Assembly: GCA_011523195.1 (NCBI GenBank)
Contig: WTHH01000063.1
Coordinates: 1-5,449, forward strand
Direction of reading: 5' to 3'
Source: Verrucomicrobiales bacterium
GTDB lineage: Bacteria; Verrucomicrobiota; Verrucomicrobiia; Limisphaerales; UBA1096
Length of the DNA stretch: 5,449 nucleotides
A model generated the notes under the pieces. The model searched no databases. It saw nothing but the letters and a program-made list of their open reading frames with translations, and was not told the origin of the DNA. The position numbers were made by a program, and so were the translations under genes. Numbering within the stretch: position 1 is the first letter of the stretch; each line of letters starts with the position of its first letter. Shown in pieces: positions 1 through 4,484 of the stretch.

Positions 1-1
1 G

Positions 2-124
2 TCGGAACTGGGCCGCCGACTTGAAACCGGGCCGAATGAATTTCCGCCTTGGTATCCGGTTCCGGGAGTTCATGAACCAACACCTGATGATCCACCACCA
101 CCGTCCCCATTCCTAAAATGGTAA
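2..124 (+). CDS. 3' end of an unidentified gene (partial, starts before the window)
   Basis: The plus-strand frame beginning at base 2 is open for 40 codons and ends at TAA 122-124. It contains no start codon of its own that would make a sensible gene, so it would be the tail of a gene entering from the left. The peptide begins SELGRRLETGPNEFPPW and ends in a proline- and acid-rich stretch (PTPDDPPPPSPFLKW), a composition often seen at disordered C-termini. I do not recognise the family. It is supported only by the open frame and natural-looking composition. Forty codons can stay open by chance in GC-rich DNA, and an antisense frame also runs through most of it. Sequence to the left of the window would settle it. 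Confidence 0.4.
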   Translation, partial: SELGRRLETGPNEFPPWYPVPGVHEPTPDDPPPPSPFLKW

Positions 125-197
125 AAGGAGCCGTCAACTAATCTTGAACGTTGCGCGGGCACTTTCTCCTTCGAATGAAAATGAATCAAGCCGGCAG

Positions 198-209
198 CGC
201 TTGGCCAGC
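198..209 (+). repeat. Decayed copy of the CGCTTGGCCAAG palindrome
   Basis: CGCTTGGCCAGC matches the 12-base repeat at the first ten positions and differs at the last two. It is preceded by G, as in the fullest copies (GCGCTTGG). It is read as a degenerate member because it lies in the repeat-rich intergenic region. On its own it would not be significant. Confidence 0.4.
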
Positions 210-225
210 AATCCGGGTGTTTTTT

Positions 226-254
226 AGGACGGCTGGGGACAGCCGTCTCTACCT
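226..254 (+). repeat. Intergenic inverted-repeat element, left copy
   Basis: Bases 226-246 (AGGACGGCTGGGGACAGCCG, then T) are the exact reverse complement of 454-474. Weaker similarity continues inward for about 8 bases (CTACCT here, CTACAT in the other copy read on the minus strand). The element is itself self-complementary: ACGGCTG and CAGCCGT arms of 7 bp around a 4-base loop, so each copy can form a hairpin. A 21-base exact match cannot be chance in 5.4 kb. From memory, not checked, similar GGACGGCTGGGGACAGCCGT-type units are dispersed between genes in Verrucomicrobiota genomes. No protein-coding mobile element lies between the copies. Confidence 0.8.
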
Positions 255-255
255 G

Positions 256-269
256 CGCTTGTCTAAGCG
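256..269 (+). repeat. Decayed copy of the CGCTTGGCCAAGCG palindrome
   Basis: CGCTTGTCTAAGCG matches the 14-base palindrome at 12 of 14 positions, with changes at positions 7 and 9. Both outer arms (CGCTT and AAGCG) are intact and only the centre has drifted. It lies directly beside the left copy of the 29-bp intergenic element. Confidence 0.5.
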
Positions 270-283
270 GGGGAGACCACAAT

Positions 284-310
284 GAATACACAGAATACAC
301 GGAATGACTG
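284..310 (+). repeat. Short 9-bp tandem repeat
   Basis: GAATACACA (284-292) is followed by GAATACACG (293-301) and a degenerate third unit GAATGACTG (302-310). The preceding bases ACCACAAT complete a sequence resembling the ACCACAGAATACACAGA-type intergenic simple repeats that I associate, from memory, with Verrucomicrobiota and Planctomycetes. No coding function is suggested. Confidence 0.55.
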
Positions 311-445
311 GTTAAACAGTAGCGGGGACATTCCTTTACCCGATGAAATCATCGTATGCTCTGGCCGGAAATGCATTGAATTAGTTCCTTAGTTCCGCTT
401 GGCATTTAACTGGCGGTGAATTTCTCTTCTAGAGGGGAATGGGAG

Positions 446-474
446 ATGTAGGAACGGCTGTCCCCAGCCGTCCT
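446..474 (-). repeat. Intergenic inverted-repeat element, right copy
   Basis: Bases 454-474 are the exact reverse complement of 226-246, with partial similarity extending to 446. It can form the same 7-bp-stem hairpin (ACGGCTG-TCCC-CAGCCGT, 454-471). The two copies face each other and enclose about 190 bp of non-coding DNA that includes the 9-bp tandem repeat. This is compatible either with two independent insertions of a REP-like unit or with the ends of a small non-autonomous element. No target-site duplication is visible outside the pair. Confidence 0.8.
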
Positions 475-494
475 CAATGTAATTCCCAACCAAG

Positions 495-513
495 GCCGGC
501 TCGGAGAGCCAGC
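495..513. repeat. GC-rich hairpin repeat
   Basis: GGCTC (498-502), loop GGA and GAGCC (506-510) form a perfect 5-bp stem. The stem extends by two more pairs beyond one C-A mismatch, from 495 to 513. No U-run follows on either strand, so it is unlikely to be an intrinsic terminator. It sits just before the intact palindrome at 525 and looks like another member of the intergenic repeat set. Confidence 0.45.
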
Positions 514-524
514 ACTACCTTTTG

Positions 525-536
525 CGCTTGGCCAAG
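525..536. repeat. Intact CGCTTGGCCAAG palindrome, intergenic copy
   Basis: This is an exact copy of the 12-base unit, preceded by G. The self-complementary core CTTGGCCAAG is 527-536. The right arm is not extended (TT follows instead of CG). It is one of seven exact copies in the window and the only isolated one outside a gene. Confidence 0.85.
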
Positions 537-594
537 TTGCGCCACTCGTTGAAGGGCGTTAGGTGGGTGGACTGACCCCCGGAAGGAAGGCCTG

Positions 595-1761
595 CTAATT
601 GACTTTTATTCGGCCCAAGCGGATTCGATTTGAATCCGTCCAGGTCACCCATAAATAACCGTCACTTAGGATGGTGCGAGGCATGCCGCTGGATCGGTTT
701 CCATTAACCCGGGAAAGTGAGCGTATACTCATGATATTTCCGGTGGCGGAAACTTCCGCCAAGCGCAGTACGGCCTGTTTTTTTTCAAAGCCGATCCAGA
801 CGGTGTATGCTGAATTCTTGGTGCAAACGGTTGAACAACGCCCGATGGGGGTGTTTTCATCGAGAACGACATCTTTTCCGGATTGCATCGATCCACCTTT
901 GAATAACCGCAGAATCACCTGCGCCTTTTTGTGGCGCACGGTGAATCGGCTGATCGCAACAAGGTCGCCGTTCGTGGCGATGCTGGCTCCATTAACCGGG
1001 CAGCCGGGCATTAGCCAGTTGTCTTTTTTCAGAGTCGCGGGTTCGCCCCACTTGTTTTCGGTCCGGAGAATGAAACTGATATCACGAATCTCCCGCTGTG
1101 AGCGGTCACGATATACCACGATTGGGCCGGCTGGGAGCGGAACAGCAGAGGTGGGGCAGCAGGTGCATACGTTGTCATCGAGCATGCGTTCATCCCTGAT
1201 CTGGTCTCCGTCCAGGATCGCCGTGCACAACGTCATCTTGCCGGTTGGTTTGGTCATCAAACGGCCATCCAGCCAGAAGGCGCGTACGTGGTTGCCATCG
1301 GGAACCAGTGAAACGAACCCGTGTTCCGTTGCACCCGTGTCGGTATGCAGCCAGCCAAGTGAGTTCCATTTTTTACCCCGGTCGACAGAGCGCTCTACCC
1401 GGATGCCGTATGCGTGAGGTTTGTCGTCAATACGATCCAGCCAGTGGGCATAAAGATCACCGGTTGGTGCCTCGATGAAGGTTGGTATGTCGGCCCAGTT
1501 GGAGAACATATGTTTGGACTCCGCGACCGGTATTTTTTTGTCAAAACCGTTGCCGTTCCAGCTCGCAAACTGAACCTGTGCGGTGCCGTCTCGACTGCGC
1601 TCAATCCAGCTAAGGGCAAAGTGGTTTCCGAACGCACATAGGTTGGAGGCCCGGGAGTCTCTATCCGCAGAAGTTTTGACAGGCTCGAATGGCAATCGCT
1701 CTGCGCTGACCGACACAGGTGCGCTGACCAGCAACAGACTGATGTAGACTGCGAATTTCAT
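595..1761 (-). CDS. Secreted sialidase-like (BNR/Asp-box) beta-propeller protein
   Basis: This gene encodes 388 residues. The start is the ATG at 1761 (MKFAVYISLL...). A TTG nine bases upstream would only add MGK and would place the GGGGAAG ribosome-site-like run inside the coding region. An export signal is clear: Lys2, a hydrophobic core at about residues 3-18, and a likely cleavage after VSA at residue 20. The mature part has propeller-like strands and one canonical Asp-box, SVDRGKKW (125-132). Other marks are CTCCPT (199-204), YRDRSQREIRDI (217-228) and CPVNGAS (254-260). As I recall, the CxCC, YRDRS..EIRDI and CPVNG motifs are typical of a family of exported proteins annotated as sialidase or exo-alpha-sialidase. 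Real neuraminidase activity is not shown, because the arginine triad cannot be assigned by eye. It is transcribed alone, convergent with whatever lies left of the window. A half-site of the window's palindrome (GCGCTTGGCGGAAG on the coding strand) encodes RLAE near residue 333. Confidence 0.85.
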   Translation of the reverse strand: MKFAVYISLLLVSAPVSVSAERLPFEPVKTSADRDSRASNLCAFGNHFALSWIERSRDGTAQVQFASWNGNGFDKKIPVAESKHMFSNWADIPTFIEAPTGDLYAHWLDRIDDKPHAYGIRVERSVDRGKKWNSLGWLHTDTGATEHGFVSLVPDGNHVRAFWLDGRLMTKPTGKMTLCTAILDGDQIRDERMLDDNVCTCCPTSAVPLPAGPIVVYRDRSQREIRDISFILRTENKWGEPATLKKDNWLMPGCPVNGASIATNGDLVAISRFTVRHKKAQVILRLFKGGSMQSGKDVVLDENTPIGRCSTVCTKNSAYTVWIGFEKKQAVLRLAEVSATGNIMSIRSLSRVNGNRSSGMPRTILSDGYLWVTWTDSNRIRLGRIKVN

Positions 1762-1908
1762 CTTCCCCAAGTGGCCAGCAGTCGAGTGATCCTCGTTTCA
1801 TTCTCGTGTACCCTAAACTCGGAGTAATTCATGTTGCAGTCGTTTCCGGGTAACGTGTTCGTGAAGATCGAAGGGGCATCCGTGCCCTGTACAAACAAAA
1901 AAGTGAAG
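1762..1908. other. Upstream region of the sialidase-like gene, downstream of the tRNA
   Basis: This 147-bp stretch must hold the promoter of the sialidase-like gene (minus strand) unless it is read through from the tRNA. I see no convincing -35/-10 pair. It contains a 24-codon minus-strand frame (1758-1832) that ends on the sialidase start. It also holds a small GGGCA-TCCG-TGCCC hairpin (1874-1887) and a run of six T on the minus strand (1897-1902) just beyond the tRNA 3' end. Confidence 0.5.
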
Positions 1909-1982
1909 TGGAGCGGGTGAAGGGAATCGAACCCTCACATGAAGCTTGGAAGGCTTCCGTTCTACCATTGAACTACACCCGC
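1909..1982 (-). tRNA. tRNA-Gly (anticodon TCC) with encoded CCA
   Basis: Read on the minus strand, the acceptor arm GCGGGTG (1982-1976) pairs with CACCCGC (1919-1913). Discriminator T and genome-encoded CCA follow (1911-1909). The D-arm is GTTC/GAAC. The anticodon arm GAAGC-CTTCCAA-GCTTC lies at 1957-1941, with anticodon TCC at 1950-1948. The T-arm carries the invariant TTCGATT loop. All cloverleaf stems form, with a single G-T wobble in the T stem. The TCC anticodon reads GGA/GGG glycine codons. The opposite strand of this gene produces a spurious peptide (KGIEPS..AWK..VLPLNY), a well-known annotation artefact of tRNA antisense strands, and it should not be joined to pyrC. Confidence 0.97.
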
Positions 1983-1992
1983 AACCGGGCGC

Positions 1993-2020
1993 AGCCTACC
2001 AACCCGGCTTGCGTTGTCAA
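1993..2020 (-). promoter_or_regulatory. Probable promoter of tRNA-Gly
   Basis: On the minus strand a perfect TTGACA (2020-2015) is followed after 16 bases by TAGGCT (1998-1993), a moderate -10. The mature tRNA begins 10 bases further on, at 1982. The bases just after the -10 are GCGCCC, and a GC-rich discriminator of this kind is typical of stringently controlled stable-RNA promoters. The perfect -35 and the spacing make this credible. The weak -10 lowers confidence. Confidence 0.6.
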
Positions 2021-2037
2021 TCCACCTTCCCTAGCCT
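2009..2037 (+). promoter_or_regulatory. Possible promoter of the pyrC operon
   Basis: On the plus strand TTGCGT (2009-2014) and TAGCCT (2032-2037) are separated by 17 bases. Both match the sigma-70 consensus only partly. If used, transcription would begin about 2043-2046, at or beside the GTG proposed as the pyrC start, giving a leaderless or near-leaderless mRNA. That fits the lack of any purine-rich ribosome site before the start. Its -35 abuts the tRNA -35 on the other strand, so the two promoters could not easily be occupied together. Confidence 0.3.
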
Positions 2038-2045
2038 GTGTGGCC

Positions 2046-3404
2046 GTGAGTTCATTGTTGCTCAAGGGAGGCCGGGTGATCGACCCCGCAAACGGCCGGG
2101 ACGAGACGGCCGACGTGTTGCTGGTCGATGGCCGGGTGACGGCGGTCGGATCCGACGCGCTTGGCCAAGCGCCGGAGGGGGTTGAGGAGATTGATGCCGG
2201 CGGTCGGGTGGTTTGCCCGGGGTTGATCGATATTCACGTGCATTTTCGCGAGCCGGGCCAGACGGCCAAGGAGAACATTGAGACCGGCGCGGCTGCGGCG
2301 GCACGGGGCGGGTTCACCACGGTGGTTTGTATGCCCAACACCAGTCCTACGATCGACAACCCGGGCACGGTGGCACTGATTCAGGACAGCGCCGAGCGCT
2401 CGGCCAGGGTCAACGTGCTGACGACCGGCGCGATCACGAAGGGGATTGCTGGGGAGGAACTGGCGCCAATCGGCTCGCTGAAGAGCGCCGGGGTGGTGGC
2501 GATCACCGACGACGGCCATTGTGTTCAGAACAATGACCTGATGCGTCGCGCGCTTGAATACACGGCGATGTTTAACCTGCCGGTGATGGATCATTGCCAG
2601 GACTATTCGCTGGTGGGCTCGGGCGTAATGCATGAGGGCTACTGGAATAGCACGCTTGGCCTGCCGGGCTGGCCCAGTGCGGGGGAGGAAATGATTGTTG
2701 CGCGTAACATTCTGCTCGCTGAGAAAACCGGGGCACACATCCACTGCCAGCACATGAGTGCGGCCGGGAGCATTCGACTGCTGCGTGAGGCCAAGTCCCG
2801 CGGCGTCCCGATCTCCGGCGAGGCGTGTCCGCACCACTTCACGCTGACTGATGCGACAATTGCTGGTAGCGAGAAATTCTGGGACGAGGACGGCAAGGGC
2901 GTGAATTATCCCGGGGACGGCGAACGCCCCGCCTGGCCGGAGTTTGATACCAATTTCAAGATGAACCCGCCGCTGCGATCCGCCGCCGATCGCGAGGCGG
3001 TGATTGAAGGCCTCGTCGATGGGACGCTCGAAATCATCTCAAGCGACCACGCGCCGCACTGCGACTACGAAAAGGAGGTCGAGTTCGCCAACGCACCGTT
3101 TGGCATAACCGGCCTGGAGAACCAGCTCGCGGTGGCGTTGATGCAGCTTTACCACAGCGGTCGGATGCCGTTGGCCGACGTGATAGACCGGCTCACCGTG
3201 GCCCCGGCGCGATTGATCCGCTCCGACCGCGGCACATTGAGCGTCGGCGCACCGGCGGATGTGACGGTGTTTGATCCCGACGCGGAGTGGGTGTTCAGCC
3301 GGGAGGACACCGCCAGCAAGGCGACCAATAATCCCTTCTACGACTGGACGCTGAAAGGCCGCCCGGTCATAACCATCGTCGGCGGAGAGATCGTCTGGCA
3401 ATGA
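2046..3404 (+). CDS. pyrC: Dihydroorotase (pyrimidine biosynthesis)
   Basis: The product converts N-carbamoyl-L-aspartate to L-dihydroorotate, the third step of de novo UMP synthesis, in the cytoplasm. From GTG 2046 it is 452 residues, within the usual range for the long (class I type) family. The open frame continues left through the tRNA, so that extension is rejected. GTG 2040 is an alternative. Amidohydrolase marks, in order: DIHVHFREPG (62-71, metal His64 and His66), TDDG (154-157, metal-bridging Asp region), MDHCQD (181-186, His183), HCQHMS (233-238, His236), CPHHF (261-265), KMNPPLR (305-311, substrate binding) and SSDHAPH (332-338, catalytic Asp334). All key residues are present, so it should be active. 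A segment at about 284-304 (DGKGVNYPGDGERPAWPEF) looks longer than in common homologues. The palindrome GCGCTTGGCCAAGCGC encodes ALGQA at 38-42, in the variable loop before EEIDAGGRVVCPGLID. It overlaps the next gene by 4 bp. Confidence 0.95.
   Translation: MSSLLLKGGRVIDPANGRDETADVLLVDGRVTAVGSDALGQAPEGVEEIDAGGRVVCPGLIDIHVHFREPGQTAKENIETGAAAAARGGFTTVVCMPNTSPTIDNPGTVALIQDSAERSARVNVLTTGAITKGIAGEELAPIGSLKSAGVVAITDDGHCVQNNDLMRRALEYTAMFNLPVMDHCQDYSLVGSGVMHEGYWNSTLGLPGWPSAGEEMIVARNILLAEKTGAHIHCQHMSAAGSIRLLREAKSRGVPISGEACPHHFTLTDATIAGSEKFWDEDGKGVNYPGDGERPAWPEFDTNFKMNPPLRSAADREAVIEGLVDGTLEIISSDHAPHCDYEKEVEFANAPFGITGLENQLAVALMQLYHSGRMPLADVIDRLTVAPARLIRSDRGTLSVGAPADVTVFDPDAEWVFSREDTASKATNNPFYDWTLKGRPVITIVGGEIVWQ
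2157..2172. repeat. Full 16-bp palindrome GCGCTTGGCCAAGCGC inside pyrC
   Basis: This is a perfect 16-base palindrome read as ALGQA (residues 38-42) in a variable loop of dihydroorotase. With its flanks, 23 bases (2156-2178) are identical to 3595-3617 in the next gene, so both proteins share the peptide ALGQAPE. Confidence 0.9.
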
Positions 3405-4471
3405 GCCAAGACCGCGCCGAGACCGAACGCATTCTTTTGCTCACCGAGGGGCGCACCACGCCGCTCTCCGCCAAAACCGCCACCGGCGTGCTGCGCTATT
3501 CGCTTGGCCAAGTGGTCGGGCTGATCGACTCCACCCAGGCCGGCCGCACCGCCGGCGAACTGCTCGGCGTCGGAGGGGACATTCCTGTTTTTGCCGCGCT
3601 TGGCCAAGCGCCGGAGGCCGACACGCTGATCGTCGGCATCGCCCCGGCCGGGGGCGAGTTGAGCGGGCCTTTGCGCCGGGAGATTCGCGGGGCGATTGAG
3701 CGCGGGATGCGCGTTGAGTCCGGCATGCATTTTTTCCTGAACGACGACGAGGAGTTTTCACGCTTGGCCAAGCGCAGTGGCTCGATGCTGGTGGATCTCC
3801 GCAAAAACGACGCGCTCGACGTGGCGCGGTTCGACGCGTTCGACCCGGACTGCCTGCGACTGCACACCGTGGGCAACGACTGTTGCGTGGGCAAGATGGT
3901 GGTCAGCGTGGAGCTGGCGCGCGGTATGACCCGGGGTGGTTGCGAAACCAAGTTCGTGGCCACGGGGCAGACCGGGATGTTGATTGAGGGAGACGGCTGC
4001 GCGGTGGACGCGGTGGTGTCCGATTTCATCGCGGGCGCGACCGAGCGACTGGTGCTGGCGTCCAAGGGGCACGATGCGGTTGTGGTCGAGGGGCAGGGGA
4101 GCCTGGCCAACCCGCGCTACTCCGGTGTGACGATGGGGCTGCTGCACGGCTGCCTGCCGCAAGGGTTGGTGATGTGCTACGAGGCCGGTCGCGCGGAGGT
4201 GGTTGGGCTGGAGCCGATGCCCCTGCCGCCGCTCGAGGAGGTGATTGCGTCGTACCTTTCCGTGGCGAACCTGCAGCACCCGTGCCGCTTCATCGGCGTG
4301 GCGATCAACAGCCGGCTGCTGTCGGGCGACGAGTATCGCCGTGAAAAGGATTTGGTACAGGAACGGCTCAATCTCCCGGCGTGGGACGTGGTGCGCGAGA
4401 GTGTCGACGGGCTGGTGGACGAGGCGCTGAAGCTGAGGCGACAGTTGGCTGACAAGGGCAGTACGTGCTAG
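3401..4471 (+). CDS. DUF1611 family P-loop protein (DgcN-like)
   Basis: This gene encodes 356 residues. Its ATG overlaps the pyrC stop (ATGA), and a GGAG at 3384-3387 lies 13 bases upstream, so translation is probably coupled to pyrC. Recognisable family marks: VGLIDSTQAG (39-48), DTLIVGIAPAGG (74-85), a GMHFFLNDD segment (108-116), the P-loop-like HTVGNDCCVGKM (155-166), FVATGQTGMLIEGDG (185-199), VVSDFIAGATE (205-215) and VVEGQGSLANPRYSGVTMGLLHG (from about 228). Together these identify DUF1611. Some members (DgcN) are reported to act on D-glutamate in an N-acetylation-dependent D-glutamate catabolic route, commonly next to a dipeptide-epimerase-like partner. That partner is absent here, so the substrate is open. 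The gene holds three intact palindrome copies, read as SLGQV (34-38), ALGQA (66-70) and RLAKR (121-125), all between conserved blocks, so the fold should be intact. Confidence 0.88.
   Translation: MSQDRAETERILLLTEGRTTPLSAKTATGVLRYSLGQVVGLIDSTQAGRTAGELLGVGGDIPVFAALGQAPEADTLIVGIAPAGGELSGPLRREIRGAIERGMRVESGMHFFLNDDEEFSRLAKRSGSMLVDLRKNDALDVARFDAFDPDCLRLHTVGNDCCVGKMVVSVELARGMTRGGCETKFVATGQTGMLIEGDGCAVDAVVSDFIAGATERLVLASKGHDAVVVEGQGSLANPRYSGVTMGLLHGCLPQGLVMCYEAGRAEVVGLEPMPLPPLEEVIASYLSVANLQHPCRFIGVAINSRLLSGDEYRREKDLVQERLNLPAWDVVRESVDGLVDEALKLRRQLADKGSTC
3501..3512. repeat. Palindrome copy 1 inside the DUF1611 gene
   Basis: This is an exact CGCTTGGCCAAG, core palindrome 3503-3512, with the right arm not extended (TG follows). 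It is read as SLGQV, residues 34-38, immediately before the conserved VGLIDSTQAG block. Confidence 0.85.
3596..3611. repeat. Palindrome copy 2 inside the DUF1611 gene (full 16 bp)
   Basis: This is a perfect GCGCTTGGCCAAGCGC read as ALGQA (66-70). The right flank CGGAGG is also shared with the pyrC copy (23 identical bases in total, 3595-3617). It falls just before the conserved ADTLIVGIAP segment. Confidence 0.9.
3761..3774. repeat. Palindrome copy 3 inside the DUF1611 gene (14 bp)
   Basis: This is an exact CGCTTGGCCAAGCG, read in a different frame from the other coding copies, as RLAKR (121-125). It is followed by CAGT. A half-site in the sialidase-like gene (758-768) shares this right side, CCAAGCGCAGT. 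Confidence 0.88.
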
Positions 4472-4475
4472 GGGG
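4470..4475 (+). promoter_or_regulatory. Ribosome binding site of the rhomboid gene
   Basis: AGGGGG begins on the last two bases of the DUF1611 stop codon and ends 9 bases before ATG 4485. The alternative GTG at 4479 would leave only 3 bases, too close for initiation, so ATG 4485 is preferred. Confidence 0.6.
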
Positions 4476-4484
4476 CGTGTGACG

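Larger units (their letters stand above)
125..594. other. Repeat-rich intergenic region without a convincing gene
   Basis: No reading frame here looks like a real protein. The antisense frame at 70-300 has biased, low-complexity content (GDGGGGSSGVGS) and no ribosome site. The stretch is instead a collection of short repeats listed separately: an inverted pair of a 29-bp element (226-254 and 446-474), a 9-bp tandem repeat (284-310), a GC-rich hairpin (495-513), one intact copy of the CGCTTGGCCAAG palindrome (525-536) and decayed copies at 198-209, 256-269 and 396-404. A small perfect inverted repeat, CGATGA-AA-TCATCG, is at 341-354. No clear intrinsic terminator for either flanking gene was found; both genes point into this region. 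Confidence 0.7.

Noticed and set aside
70..300. 76-residue minus-strand frame in the left intergenic region
   Set aside because: It runs through repeats, ends in low-complexity Gly/Ser, has no ribosome site, and overlaps a more natural plus-strand frame.
671..1417. 248-residue plus-strand frame opposite the sialidase-like gene
   Set aside because: The minus strand has a signal peptide, an Asp-box and family motifs. The plus-strand frame has none.
1874..1902. Hairpin GGGCA-TCCG-TGCCC and nearby six-base A/T run as a terminator
   Set aside because: On the minus strand the T-run comes before the hairpin, and on the plus strand the run is A, so neither orientation gives an intrinsic terminator.
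1908..2045. N-terminal extension of dihydroorotase from an ATG at 1908
   Set aside because: The extension is the antisense of the tRNA-Gly gene (the KGIEPS..AWK..VLPLNY artefact). Homology to dihydroorotase begins only at about 2049.
324..3586. 12-base match GGGGACATTCCT at 324-335 and 3575-3586
   Set aside because: One shared 12-mer pair is about what chance gives in a 5.4 kb window, and the flanks do not match.
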